A DNA stretch of 64,000 nucleotides, taken from positions 98,849,152 to 98,913,151 of the forward strand of contig NC_067285.1 in the NCBI RefSeq assembly GCF_020740795.1, written 5' to 3'. Source of the DNA: Apus apus. Its lineage: Eukaryota > Chordata > Aves > Apodiformes > Apodidae. Each line of letters starts with the position of its first letter. Within the stretch, counting starts at the first letter, position 1. Below the pieces are notes generated by a model. That model had not been told where the DNA came from. It searched no databases and saw only the letters and a program-made list of their open reading frames with translations. Of the stretch, positions 31,508 to 45,500 are shown one piece after another. The position numbers and the translations under genes were made by a program.

Positions 31508-34500
31508 AAAAAAGGGGATTGATCGTAAGTAGTTTTGTTCTACTTACTCATTGTTAGACTTATTATTCTTTGTCCTGTTAATTTTCTTGAGATCTCAATC
31601 AAAAACATCATATGTGAGGCATGATTCCAGATGCTGTGATTATAGATTGCTTTGGATTGCAGAGCACATTGGAACTCTAAAGAAGAGAGTCTCTGGTGTG
31701 GGTGAAATCCTTGCTAGAGCTTTTGAGCACGTTTTTTTCTAATGGAGAGCAAGTGGGAGCAGTACTAGGAAAAAAAGAATGAGTGAAATTAAGTGAAAAA
31801 GAGAGTGAAAAGGGAGGAAGGTTTACTCTTCAAATTGAAGGCAAAAAATATGAGCCCAGATCACCATTATGTAGGAAGAAGTGGAGCTGTGCAACACCCT
31901 GTTTTCTTGTTGAGTAACAGAGCAAATGTGGGATTGAACTAGCACTAGCACTAATTGGCAGGCTTTGGTGTGAAGGTATTAACATCAGACAGAAAAATCA
32001 GCTTTCTAGGTAAAGATGCAAATCATGGATTTTTGACCAAGAGGACAAAAAAAGCTTGAGAGGTGAGTTTTGATTTAAGAACTAGCCAAAGCAGGCATGG
32101 ATATTAACAAGGTGTTTTGCTCCCTAGCTTCTTTCTGGGTTAATGGAAGCAAGACTCCACACGTTCTTTATGCAGTTATGAGAAAAATCCACTAACTTCA
32201 TCAATCTCCAGTACAGTGGAAATTATCAACCAGGTGATAGAAACAGTGTACCTGTTTCAATCAGAAAAGATCACATTTTAACCCTTTGATTTGTGTTTCC
32301 TAAACAAACAAGGCTATCTCATGGTGCTAACTTCAGAAACTAACCTCTTTGTAGTAAGGCAGACCTCCCAGATGTGTGTAATGAATTACACTGTCTGTGT
32401 TTTTGAACAGCCTTCTCAGTGGGATTTGAGATGGGAAAAATTTGGCTCCATCTTCAAGATGGAGCTCAGTAGATTTTTAAGTATTATGTGATGTGACTGT
32501 GCGTGACACAATGGGAAAGGCTTGCTAATCCTAGGAACTTGCTTCATTCCAGTGTTTCTTATGCAAAAAAAAAGCCCACAATGCTCTTCTGAAGTCTCTT
32601 TTGTACCTTTGGATACCAGGAATAAGGCTGTTTAAAAATGATGAGAGGAGTGCTGGCAGTGGAGATAGCGACAATCTGCCTTTCTTTTGAGGATGAAGCA
32701 AGAAGATATATTCATTTGATGGCAGATGTCAAGAGTCATGGAAATTACAGATTAAAAATAATGTATGTGGGAAACAGATTTTACATCTCTCGACTTTATT
32801 TTGAAGGAATGTCACATTAATGCACCATCATCTAAGTGCATCATGGGAGCAAAGGATATGAGAAAGGCTGTGCACTAAAAGTGACCTACATCCCGAGGCA
32901 TATCAAAGCCACAGCGACGTCAGACAGGATCATCAGATTGGCCATTTAACTGTCAGCCACATGATTTGTAGCTGGCTGGAGTAAGGACTAAAAAGCCAGT
33001 ATTTCCATTAATATGTTGTACATTAGACACACATATACAGGGGGGGAAAGCAAAATATATTGGCAGCACTGAAGTTTTTATTCAGATTGTAACTTGAAAA
33101 CTGGGAATTCTCACTCCACCACTCATTTATCTAATTGTGGACTGTTTGTTAGGAATGACTCTCTTTTTTCTCCCATCATCTGGAGGAAAAGTGCAGGTGT
33201 GAAACAGTGGTTCAAAATATGTGACACACCAAGGGGAACCCAGTATCTCCATTGCCTGTAGACTGTAAGCTCAAATAGGCAGAGATTGACTCTGGGGTAA
33301 GGTGGGAGTCACAGCCTATGAACCAGCCCTAGCCCTTGAAAAAATGGATTTATTTTTTTTATCTGAATCTTTTCAGTCTTTAAGAAATTTGAGGTGCTCC
33401 TTGCTGACTGTCCTCAAGCAGATCAGCATGAACCTTATGAACAGTGGCTTTCAAGTGTGCCTTTTATATGCTGTCCTTTTCAGTTTCTTCCTTCTTGAGG
33501 TCATGTTCTTGCTTTGTGGAGTGCTGGGCAGAGCTGCGTGGAGAGGGGAAATCAGCAGCACAGAAATCTGTTTCTGGCTCTGTCTGCTGAGGAGAGGGAA
33601 ATTGAAACATTGCATCACATCTGATGTGAATCAGTTCTGGTTTTCTCTTTTCAAAGAAAACCTGCTGCATGTCCAGGAATGGTGGGGAGTAGCTTTATGT
33701 CACTGATGTATGGACACTTTAGAGTTGGGAGCACAAACAGCTACTATATTGAAGACCTCCATGACAGAACTTGTAGACCAATGATACTTGTAGACTAATC
33801 AGTCAAGCTGATCAGTTTGACTGGATGACATTTCGATGTTATTTCTTTTACTGCAGTATGTTACTAGTGCTCATGCAGTAATTGATTGTAGCAACACATC
33901 TGCTATGCCTATGGAATAAAAAGCTGTATTGTATTTGGGTAGCATGTCTTGTCCTCTGGGTTACTGGTTGAACTGGATGTTTTTCTGAGGCCAGAAGATG
34001 GGATTAGAAAAAAGAAGAAAATAAAAGCTGTAATAGAAAATCCATTATTTAGCAGATCTTGCATTTCTCCATGAAATGGATCTGCTGTTCCTGATGTTGC
34101 AAATGATGGCTTATAGTAATGAGGAGAAGCCATTTCACTTGAGATAATTAGATGATAGGTGAAGTGTGTGTAAGTTCTCTGCATCCACCCTTAAGGCTAG
34201 GAGCTGTTCTGTTACTCTGTTAGTAATTCTTTAACCATTGCTCCTATTATCAATAGCCTAAGAGACAGGCAGCACAACATTTCCTTGCCCCTGTCATAGA
34301 CAGCCTCATCAGACACAGATAAATGTAAATTATAGCCTGTTCTATGAGGCTAAAATTGCTCTCTAGCACAGCCCTCTAAGCCTTTATTCCCCCTCTAACT
34401 GAGATCCCTAAAGCATATGAACGGAAATGAAATTGCTGAAGTGACAAAACCTCAGTTCCAAACGGCCTTTATATTTACTTAATGATCCGAAAATCTTGCT

Positions 34501-35283
34501 CATTGTCTCTGCAGGTGAATAGAACAAGTGCTAGTGTGAAGATAGGATGAGTGCATCTGAGGATGCAATGAATTAGAGGAATGCAGGAGGCACCACCATA
34601 GCCCTTCAGTTTATTGATCAGGTAGCCCTGATTTCTTTTCATACCGTGGAACAGTAACTCCCTTCTTTGCTCCAGACAAATGTTTTCTGAAGCTGCTTGG
34701 TGGGAAAGGATGGGACTGTTAATGGATAGATGTTCAGCTTGAATTTTGTTCCTTAGAGACCTATAGGGCTTTAGTATTCCATCCACTACCTATTTTTTCT
34801 TCTAGGTGTAGTTTCTAATATTTGCATGGACACAGTTTTGATTCTAGACCTTCTTGAAATGATTCAGAGAAGTTAAATCATACTTGGATACTACCACTTT
34901 GTGGGTAACCCATATTTTTCATTGCCTTGTTACTTGTTCCATTACTGATGACTCAAATGAGCTTTCATTGTGTGTGTGTTTTAATATGCTATCGTGCAGC
35001 ATAAGGAAACTACAGATCTGATCTGCTAATGATTAGATCCACCTAAATGTCACCCTGTAGGCATGTATTTATCAGTTAAAAATACCCCAAACCATTAATT
35101 TATGTATCATGGCAGTAAAAGTATGTGGAAAGGCAAATGCAGCAGGATCAGAGATGCTAAGTTAAGTGTTAAGTTGGAACTTAATTTATGTAACCTAGAA
35201 GGAATATTCTGTATTTCAAAGTGATGATTCATGACTGAAGGTTCACTGATTATCTGTAAGTTAGACAGAAACTGAAAGGCTAG
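31508..35283. other. Intergenic DNA between two CR1 copies
   Basis: No host exon is recognised. It contains a motif-dense stretch at about 32640-32980 (see separate entry). The remainder is AT-rich single-copy-looking sequence with chance frames only. Confidence 0.5.
32640..32980. promoter_or_regulatory. Candidate enhancer / conserved noncoding element
   Basis: Repeat-free DNA with closely packed factor-like sites: ATCAAAG (TCF/LEF, 32902-32908), CGACGTCA (CRE-like, 32915-32922), an inverted CCAAT (ATTGG, 32937-32941) and CAGAC/TGTCA half-sites. A 60-codon open frame covers the left part but matches no family. Function is inferred from motif density only. Confidence 0.28.
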
Positions 35284-36532
35284 TGTCACTTCTGTCCCTG
35301 GAAAGGTGATGTAGCAAACAATGTAGCAACATTCTGAATGTCATCTCTAAACACGTGGAAGAAAAGAACATTATTGGAAGTGGTCAACATGGATTTACGA
35401 AGGGTAAATCATGCATGACCAATCTGTTAGCTTTCTGTGGTTGTCGTAACTGGCTGATTGGATGAGGGGAGAGCAGCAGATGTCATCTGCCTTGACTTCG
35501 GCAAGGCTGTGAGTTACATGAGTGGACATGGTCATGATCAGTGCAGCAGGGTTGAGTTGGAGGCCTGTAGCCAGCGGTGTTCCCCAAGGGTCTGTACTGG
35601 GTCCATTCTTGTTCAACATATTCATCAGTGAACTAGATGAGAGGACAGAGTTTGCAGGTTTGCAGATGATACAAAACTGGGAGTGGTGGCTGACACTGCC
35701 AAAGGACTGTGCTGCCATCCAGCATGTCCTGGACAGACTGGAGAGCTGGGCAGAGAGGAACCTAATGAGATTCAACAAGGTAAAATGTAAGGTTCTATAC
35801 CAGAGGCAGAAAAACCCCATGCATCCATATAGGTTAGGGGCTGACCTGCTGGAAAGCAGCCCTGAGAAGGCTCTTGGGAGTCCTAGTAGACAGTAAGTTA
35901 CCAATGAGTCAGCATTATGCCCTTGTGGCCAAGAAGGCCAGTGGTATCCTGGGATGCATTAGGAGGAGTGTGGCCCACAGGTTGAAGGAGGTAATCCTCC
36001 CCCCTGTTCTGCCCTGGTAAGGCCACATCTGGAGAACTGTGTTCAACCCTGGCTCCCCAGTTAAAAGAGACAGGGAACTGCTGGAGAGAGTCCAGCGGAG
36101 GGCAACAAAGATGACTGGGGGACTGGAGCATCTCTCTTATGAGGAAAGCTTGTGAGGGCTTGAAACTGTTTAGGCTGGAGAAGAGAAGACTGAGACTATA
36201 TGTTATTAATGTCTATAAATATCTAAAGGGGAAGTGTAAGGAGGATGGAGCCAGACTCTTTTCAGTAATGCCCAGCAATAGGACAAGGGGCAGTGGGCAC
36301 AAATTGGAACATGGGAAGTTCCATCTGAACATGAAGAAAAACTTTATGGGGAGGGTGACAGAGCACTGTAACAGGCTGCCCAGGGAGGGTGAGGAGTCTC
36401 CTTCTCTGGAGATATTCAAGACCCACCTGGATGCAGTCCTGGGTAATGTGCTCTAGGGGATCCTGCTTTAGCAGTGGGGTTGGACTAGATGATGTCTAGA
36501 GGTCCCTTCCAACTCCAATGTGTCTCTGTACC
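35284..36532 (+). mobile_element. CR1 LINE reverse transcriptase and 3' end
   Basis: A 5'-truncated CR1 begins within the ORF2 reverse transcriptase. Recognisable blocks are KGKSCMTNL, ICLDFGKA, SGVPQGSVLGPFLFNIF (about 35570-35625), the FADDTKL active-site block (about 35660-35682, in a shifted frame), LDRLESWAERNLMRFN and [12 protein letters not shown] through [15 protein letters not shown], then the 3' UTR (tggactagatgatgtctaga). Frameshifts and stops break it into pieces at 35522-35896 and 36139-36456. Its end reads 'aatgtgtctctgta' and lacks clear 8-mer repeats, so it is a different or older subfamily than the 31 kb copy. Confidence 0.92.
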
Positions 36533-39500
36533 AAAGCAAAACACTTTCTTCAAGGGTGTCTTCAAAGTCTAGGTCTGAGACAGAAGTCTTTGTCAAGGAG
36601 CTTTTAATATCCTTTAGCCAGGATGGTTCTGCTGTCGTTACAAAAATAAAATAGCCAGTATTCATATAAATAGCCATTCTCTAAATAACTTAAACATAAT
36701 GGCAGAACCCTGGGAGTGCTGAAAGGTTTCAAAAGGAAGATGAATCCATGCGTGTGAATTGATGCAAGAAGTTTCAAGTTTTATTTTTAGGATTTGAGTG
36801 TTTATCTTAAATGCATGATGGAGCAGTAGTGGATGTTTTTGTTTGAATGTCTCCTTTATTTGATTATGTTAAATAGTTAACTTGATCTACCAAAACAAGT
36901 TGTCTTTTCACAGGAATTACTGCCTGTTTTAAGAAAGATAGGAAGAAAAGCCATGAGCAGAATCAGATGTTTTTTAAAAGCCCATTTTTTTTTTAAAAAA
37001 AGGTAATTTAATACTTTGTAATGCCTGAAAGGCTTGATTTAATGCAAAATTACTAGCCAGTCTAGTTTATTTTTGCATTGATGTAATGAAATCTCTATTT
37101 TTTTTCTTATAGCTAAGTCTGTAATGAGGAGATTCAAGCTGACTTAAAGTAAATAAAGTACATTTTGTGAAATTAGAGAAAATAAAATGATTTTAATGTA
37201 TATTACATTAAGCTGTATCAAACAGCTTTCAAAAGCTGTTCTTTCAGATGAGGAAAAACCTGTTCTCTTCCTTTACTTCTACCTAATTCTTTTAGTATGT
37301 AAGTGTATACGAAAAAAAAGAAAAATAAGGAAGTAAGTCTGAGGAAAGTTGTTGCATGCCTTTTTCTTCCTTTTTAAAAAAAAGAGAAAATAGAGAAAAT
37401 GCAGTAAAAACCTCAAACAAGTAGTGAGGAATGAAATTATGACTAAAATGAGTTTGTATTTCTACAAGAAAAATAGATGGAAAAATTCCCATCTGTTTTA
37501 CCAAGAAGTGCTGAAACTCGTCTTTTGAGCTAGTTACTGATTTTGAAACAGTTGAGAAAAAAATATGAAATGCTTTTGGTTTTTATTTCAAAAGATTAAT
37601 CATATTTAGGATGCTGTTTTCCTCCTTCATGGCATAGGAGGAAGACAGTGATAGTGAATAATAGATTGACATAAGATCCAAATGCTTTTCTAGTCTACAT
37701 TTTCTTTAAAAAAATACACTTTATCTGAATGTTGACAATCCAAAGATTGCATGAAATATTAAGATAATGTGCATTTACAATATGCTAAGCATAAAACACA
37801 AGAAAAAAATACTGAATAACCATTTTTGTTTGCATAATAAAAATATTGTGCCAAATTACAGACAACTTAAGAAAGTCGTTTAGTCACAATACATAAAAGT
37901 ATTAGTTTTCTTATATTCACCCAGCAGCAAAATGCTATAGAACCTCTGGCTCTGTCTTGAAGATCTATAGGTCTGCTTTGCGACTCTATGCATTCCTTTT
38001 TATTACATTATCCTCCTGAAAATGGTTATATGAACCTTTTCCACCATTCCAACATTACTGACATTGTTCACGTGGTAACAAGATCAGTAAGGTTTCTAGT
38101 GCTTCCTTATACTCACTGAATTTATGTGCTTCTCTTTACTTTTCATTGTTAGCCATAATCTGGCAAAGATTGCAGATCAGTGCTGTAGAGCTTCATGAGA
38201 GAGGCCTTTTTATTTCTCTGTTTCCAAAATAATTTGTCTTCTCATTGACTTGTGTTTTCCTTTTGACTATGCAAAGAGTTAGGACTAAGGAACTCTGCAA
38301 AAGAAGGGAAGAGAAAGAATGGATAAGAGTGGATATCGGGGGTTTGCTTTTTCAAGTAAGAGGGATTTGTGGAATAAAACCTCTTGTAGAAACTCCCCAG
38401 ACAAAAAGGATTTGTCCACATTATGCCAAAATAATCCACCTCCCAGCCCCTCCTAGTCTTAGAAATATTCCTTCAGTTTGCTTAAGAAAGGAGTGGGTTT
38501 TGCCTTTCTTGTGGTAGATACATGGAAGCTTATGTATGGACAACATTGTTTTATACTACATTTCAAGAAATGTCAGAATAGAAAGTCAGGGATTTTATGC
38601 AAGCTTGATAGGCACCATTTAGCCAACAACAGAAGGAGGCTGTTTAGAATACGAACAAGGCTGTGCCTGTTTATCACATAGTTACAGAATAAGTGAGGGG
38701 CACCAGGGGATCCTGCTTCTTCCTCTAGTTGTGATTCTGCTTTACTTTTCATTTAGACAATATTTCTGCGTTTACAGAGCAAGAGGTCTAAGTTGCTAAG
38801 GACTGTGTGGAGACGCTGTACAGGATTAGAAAGCAGTTTTAAAGGAGTTTTAGCTGGCTTTGCTGGCAGGTTGGACATACACAATCCAAAATAATATTGT
38901 CCCCTAAAACCTTAATTTAAAAATTATTTCATGTATGCTAAGTAGGCAATAATTTCTTGAAAATATTTAATCAGGATACATATTTAACAAAAGTAAAACA
39001 AAAAATTAAAATATTTTTGTTTTCCTCACAGCCCGTGGGTGTTGTGCAAGTCATATGCAACTGAGTATTTAATTGCTAGCAGATTAGAAAACATTGAAGC
39101 TGTAGACCTCTATAAAAGTTAGTTTCATTGGTGCCAGAGAAAGGCATTTTTAGACTGTTTAATAGAGTAGAATAGAGTTTAATAGAGAAGCTATGCTATT
39201 GTGACTCCCTCTTCTTGTAATTAAATGGTGTAATCTCTTCTGCTTTGTAGTAGGTTCTTGGATCATAATTTGAGATTTACCATGTTTGGATATTTAGATA
39301 TGTTGGTCATACTAGTTCCTCTGGGAATTTAAAATAATAATAATCATAGTAAAAAATTCAAATAGAGAGAGTAGGGAGTATCAAGCTGGTTTGCTCTATT
39401 ATTTCTCAGGTTGTTAATTTGTTTGTTTGTTGTCTACTTTCCTTCCTGCCTGCATGCCTGCATGCCTGCCTGCCTGCCTTGAAAAAGGAAAAAAAAAAAA

Positions 39501-42500
39501 TTCTCTGTAGAAATATTTGTTTATTCTTGCTTAGTACAAATGATAGGCATAAGGAGGAGAAACATGAGTGGAGTGCTCCCAACATGGACTGGAAGACAGA
39601 AAGTCTGGGATGCTCAAATTCTCTTTTTTAGAGCTTTCCTTAGAAATTTAAAAATGTAACCTGTAGATATGGTATACTTCTCAAGGAACAATTTCACATC
39701 TTTTTTCTGTAGTTAGGCTGCTGTGTGAGCAATGCCAATGCTAATTTTAGGAGAAGACCATCCTGAATGCAGGGTTTTGCTTGTTCTTTATCCAAAATCT
39801 CAAAGTTTGGCGGATTTCTTAAATCAGGGATATGCAGTGCTTGAAATGGGAACTTCTAAGGGACTTGCTGACCATATCGTTGCTATAGACCCTTTTATAA
39901 CCTGCACAAATAATCCTTTTACCCTTTAACTGGTGTTACCCTAAGTCATCCAGAAATGTTTGAGCAGCAGAACAATTACAGCCTTGATACACACAGACCA
40001 GAGCTCTTTGTGTAGGTGTAGCTATCCAGGCAAAAGAGCTCCACATGTTTTATTCCACCAAAGCTGGGAAGGACTAACAGTGCTGGTGCTGCATCACTTG
40101 GGCTGGCTAGGCAGTAGGGTAGAAGAGGTACTGCTTTCAAACTGCTTTGTCTTTCATCCAAGCCATTAGGACAGTGTATACCTAGCACATGCTCTGCCTT
40201 CTGGTCCTCTTACTAGGGGACAGCTTGGGAGCAGGCTGCAGGAAGGATTGGTTGACCTGGAAATGGCATCAGCAATATCCTCCTGCTTGGCTGCTGTCTT
40301 TATGAGTCCCTCAAGTCTCTTTCCTTTCACCTCTGCTTCAGGACTCTAGATTTGCTGTGTGATTTATATCTGTTCTGTCCCTTAAAAAAGCAAAAATCTG
40401 CTTTACAGGGCTTGTACATTTATCATGTACATACTTCCCTTGAAGCAAAAGAAAGCAACTTGTCTCCCTGAGCAGGATGAATAGATACACAAAGTCTGGA
40501 ACCAAGTAGAATACAGATTTTGAAAGATTCTGGGCACAGGTTTTTTTCTGTGATTCCCAAGATCTGATTTTTACATTCTCCATAAAAACCAACCCTCTGG
40601 TATATGTTATTCTATGTTACATTGTAGAAATTATGAAAATAACTGATACTAAAACTACTCTTTTTTTCCCTCTCTTTTTTTTGTTTGTTTGTTGGTTTTG
40701 GGTTTATGTTTGTTTGTTTTTAATCTTCAGCTTGACTATGAGGACAAATAACACTAAACTCCTGTGCAATGGGCAGTATGTGAACCTCTTAACATCACTT
40801 CAAGAAGACTATATAACTGAAATTTATGTGGGAAAAAATGATGAATAGACATTTATCTTGTCAGTTCAAAAATGACACATTTAAGTTGTTAATACACAGG
40901 AACTGGTAGGTGTAGCTATAGAAGTGTTACAATCCTTAATACTCTTTCTGGCTTTGAAATGTCATTAAATCACCTTATCAATAGTTTGATATCCAAAATA
41001 AAGTAAACTTGTGCCAACATGCGCAAAAATCTGACAAATAGTATGTCATCATATGTAATAGGTTGATTTGATAGGACATATTTTCAGACTTCTAATTGCA
41101 TTTGTAATCTGTTTCCACCAAGGTTATAATGTCACTCAAGTGACTAAGACCATCGGGCACCTCTAAGCAATAAAAGACAGCAGAATAATAATGCTGATTT
41201 AATAAACGTGGGAAGTTTTACATTTGTTTTTTCCTTTGGCTGCCACTTGGGCTAGTCTGATCCTCACCTCAGTCCAGGGACCCAAATGCAATGTGCTACA
41301 ATAAGTCTCTGAAGGAACAGTAGTAGTGCAAGCTGGATCTGGTACCTAAATAATGGGAAGTTAGTTTTAAAATTTGCTGGCCTTTGAGATAAATCCAGGA
41401 ACTGGCCAGTCTGCCAGTACTGTGCTAGCACTTTTTCTATAGCACCACCAATCTTTATTTTTCCCTCTTAGATATACCTCTGATTCATAATTTTTCAGTG
41501 TTATGCCAAAATTAGTTCAGTAAAAGATTCCTGCTGGGTCTAGATTACTAGCACTGTACTCTTGTGATTTGACATAAACAGATGTTCAGGACTGAGTAGC
41601 TCTCTTGCCATCCCTGCAGTCTTGTGCTGTACATGTAACAATCTCAACAAAAGCTGAATTACTCATCCTTTAAGCACGTCTGCTTTCTGTTTTACGTATT
41701 ACTGACAATCTACTACAGAAGAAAATTGCAGTCAAAAATCACGGCAATTCAGGTTGCCACAGGATAGAGAGCAACCATACAAAACTTTAATTATCACAGT
41801 ATGTGGAAGAAAAATTTGCCCAATTTTTCCTTAAACTGCAGAGCAGTGTCTTGCACAGTGTTACTTCTGGGCTAATGCTGAAATGAGCTTTGGAAAGTAA
41901 ATCAATGAATAAAGCCTTAATACGGTAGATTTATGTATGCTGTCAGTTTCTAGGCAATATAATTATTGTCAGTTTTCTGCCTCTTGCTACTTCTTTAGCT
42001 TCTGGGAATAATGAGAGAATGTGTTCAGCCATGTGACATTTTTTTCCTTTGCAGAGCTAACCGCTGTTTCCCCCTTGCTGAATCTTGCATTTTAAAGAGC
42101 TCTCACACGTTCTTCCATGTGAATTTTATAAAATACCATGTGATAAAAAATCATTTTACAATGTTGTAGCTGAAGTGGTTTTCCATATCATATAGGCTGC
42201 TGAGAAATCAATGTCAAGCTTAGATCCATGGAAGTGCACTGCATTAAATAAACTGGAAGTCAAAAGATGCAATCCCTCAGCTTTATAAAAAGCTGCAGAG
42301 AGACTATATGATAGCTGGGTTAGTTTATGATGGCAATGCACTACATAGCCAAGCCCTTCAGAAAATTATTTTGAGATGTTCTTGCATTCTTCCCTTTCGT
42401 GCTTATTGTCCTGTCTTTAGAAACACACCAGAATGATCCCAGATCCTACAGTCTGAATGGCTGCCCTTACATGAGAGAGGATGGTGGAATTAGTATGCTA

Positions 42501-45500
42501 TAAGCAGTTGTTTAGTATTTAACCATTTCAGAGAAGCAAGACTGCATTTTCTGATTCATGGTCTTGATTTTGATCAGGACAACAGAGATTTTATAAATGT
42601 CTTTTCCACACTCCTTTTAAATTAAACTACAGTGATAATTGGTCTTCTTTTGTAATTCTGTGACTTTGTGAGAAATGACTGATTTGAATGTGCAAAGTCA
42701 GAATAGGTTACAGTAGTACACAGCTTTTGTTGCTGCTTCTATGTTCTCTCTTCTCTTCCTTATAGGATATTAGCTTTGGATCAAAATATTCACAGAGGTG
42801 GATTTCTAAGTAATAATACATGTTTGTATAAAAAATAATATCCTGGCCTGAGTGCTTGGTTAATGTCTAGTAAGAAAGGCAAGGCGATACATCTTTTGTA
42901 GTTTGGAGTTGACTGAGTAGGAAGGGATGTGATCAGTAACATCTGAGGTCAGACTAACTAGTTTCAGCTGCTGGCTGTAGAATTAATGATGTCCCTGTTT
43001 CATGTGAGGGAGGTAGGGGAAAAATACCTTGTGAAAAAAAAACAACAAAATTAGTTGTCTGTAAGAACTGTAGCTGAGAAAGTTTTATTTTGGTCTGGAT
43101 TTCGGTTTTAGTTTGTAAGTAAAAGAGATTGGCTTGACCACTTTTATTACTGCTAAGAAGTAACTAGGTTTTAATTTCTGGGTAATTTATGTTACAAACT
43201 TCGAACCAAATAGAATCATTTTGAGAAATGTGAATGTGATCTTTAAAAATGTTGTGAAAAAAGACGATGTGTCATTAATAGTGTTTATATTTGTAAATGT
43301 ATAGGACATTATAATAATTTCAATAAGTGATAGAACTTGATTAAAATAAAGTGCTAAAATATAGAAATTTGCCAGTATCTTTCATGTTGTTTTAATAAGA
43401 CCTGACTGAAAATTTAAAAGTTAGCTCAAAATTAGGCAAAGTATTCCAAAGATGTGATTAAACTTTATGGTTATCATTCTGTAGAATGAATGTGCAAAAA
43501 ATTATACAGTGGGTAACCATAAAGCTTTTAGGCTTTACAGACCAAATAGCCAAAGAAAATGTTTTAACGATAGTATATACCTGTAATGCTATGACACTAA
43601 GGGTGCAAATATGGCATCAGTGCTCTAAAAGGCTATGGTAGCTTAGCACAGCAAATGTACAGTTAATGTGGGGTAAATAACGTGTTTCATAAAAGTGCTG
43701 GGTGTGTCAGAGGATTACTGCATCAGACATATGCCCAGGTTTTTAATTCTGGTTTAGATCTTAAGCGGAAAAGGAGAAGGATTGGGCTGAAGACAGCACC
43801 TGTTTCTGTGCACCACAGAGTTATCAGAATCATTAATAGGATTTCTTTTCCTTGGTAAGAAGAATCTGTTAAACCAGGATTAAAATGTGCTATATGGAGT
43901 TATTTTAAGATATTTGTGCACTAGCTTCTAAAGCCATTAATAGAGATAATAAGATTAATAATAAAAGGATAAGCTTAATTTTGTCAAACACAAGGTGAAG
44001 CTTAGTCTTATGTATTTTCATGAGAACTACACGTATGTTTCAAGGGACTATAGAACAACATTAAGAAGGTTACTGTAATGAGAAGTGAATACACAGCAGA
44101 AAAACTCAAGTGGCAAGAGTGGAAGTTATCTCAGAAACTGTGTGAATTTACTAATTGCTGTGGGTTGTCTGTGTTGGAAGAATGGTTTTAGAAAAAAAGA
44201 AAAAAACATTTAAAGAACAAAAAAAATTCAAAATGCCTTTTTTACATATAAAATACATGGTTCCTCAGGCTTTCCAATAAAATATATATTCAAGCAGATG
44301 TATAAACTGTTGAATTAAGCCATGTTGAATTAGAATGAGTTCAAGCTTATATTTAGACTGTGTTCTGCATAGTGATACTCTAACATGGTCTGAAATTATC
44401 TGGTTTTTACACATCATAGAGGCCATGATTTTATGTAATAGAAATTTGGCACCAGTTCCAACAGAAGATAACTCACTTCCTTATGACTTGCTTCTGTGCA
44501 AAATGTACTTTTGCTATAGATATGGTAATGGCATAAGGAGACTTTGCGGGCTTGATCTAGCTTTAACATATCTTCCATTTCATTCAGGCTGCATGAGTTT
44601 TCTGGTCTAGTTCCAAACACAGTCCACAGAAGGTGGTGCTGGTCAAATTGAGATGGTCCATATGCCACAGTGCAGGACAAGAGTATTTTAGATCATTGTT
44701 GCTGCTTTGTTTTGTGATTAATAAAGCAGTTATAACAATAACCGTGTTCCATTATATACTAGAGGAGGGCTACTCAGTGAATGCTTTGTAAGCTCTGCAG
44801 AGTAATTTCATGTGCTGGCTGCAGCTCTACCTGCTTCTTCTGTTGCAGTTGTGGAGGTATGATTCAGCTGCTTCTCAGGAAACAAGGAACATGATCATCA
44901 AGACAGGATTTCTCACTGAAGTTGAAATTTTCTTTGCAGTTCAGGTTCAGACTGAAAGAAATAAAAGGAATAAATACATTGCTTTAGATACTGTCAATAG
45001 GTGGTAGTGTTTGAAGTTGCCTGCTTGAACCAGGACGTTACAGAAATGTTAGTGGGAATTGCAAAGGTTGATCAAGGCACAGAGTAAACTGGGCTTTGTT
45101 TAAAAACAAGCAATCCCCTCCACTCTTCTCCCACATTGCCACACAAGCTGAATAATTTTAGGATGTACTACGGACTTTCCTATTTCTTTCCTCTTTTGAC
45201 ATTTAAAATTGTTAGCTGCTGTAACTGTGGAAGAAAAACCTCCAAACTTGAATGTGAATTGAGCTGCAGTAAAATAGAGATGTCAGAAGAAAGCCTGGAA
45301 TAGTAGGTCTGAGAAGTGTGAATTGCCCCATGTCCCTGTGGGTTTTGCCTGGAATAGCTTCACCAGCTTACTGAGATCCCTTCAGTTGCGCGCTGGAGTA
45401 GCACAGCACATGTAACATGGCACTGAGGAATTGACTTTTGCCTGTCTTGAGTGTGTTATCAGAACCAGTGGAGAATTAAGTAGCTGACAAGGTCCTTTGC

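Noticed and set aside
32638-32820. 60-codon plus-strand frame
   Set aside because: It is short, has no family signature, and is expected by chance. The region is more interesting for its regulatory motifs.
35522-36456. Reverse-transcriptase-like frames that could suggest a retron or domesticated enzyme
   Set aside because: Motifs and the 3' UTR identify a decayed CR1 LINE, with several frame breaks.
39441-39480. Short regularly spaced repeats that might hint at an array
   Set aside because: It is a tetranucleotide microsatellite with no spacers; CRISPR arrays do not apply to this genome.
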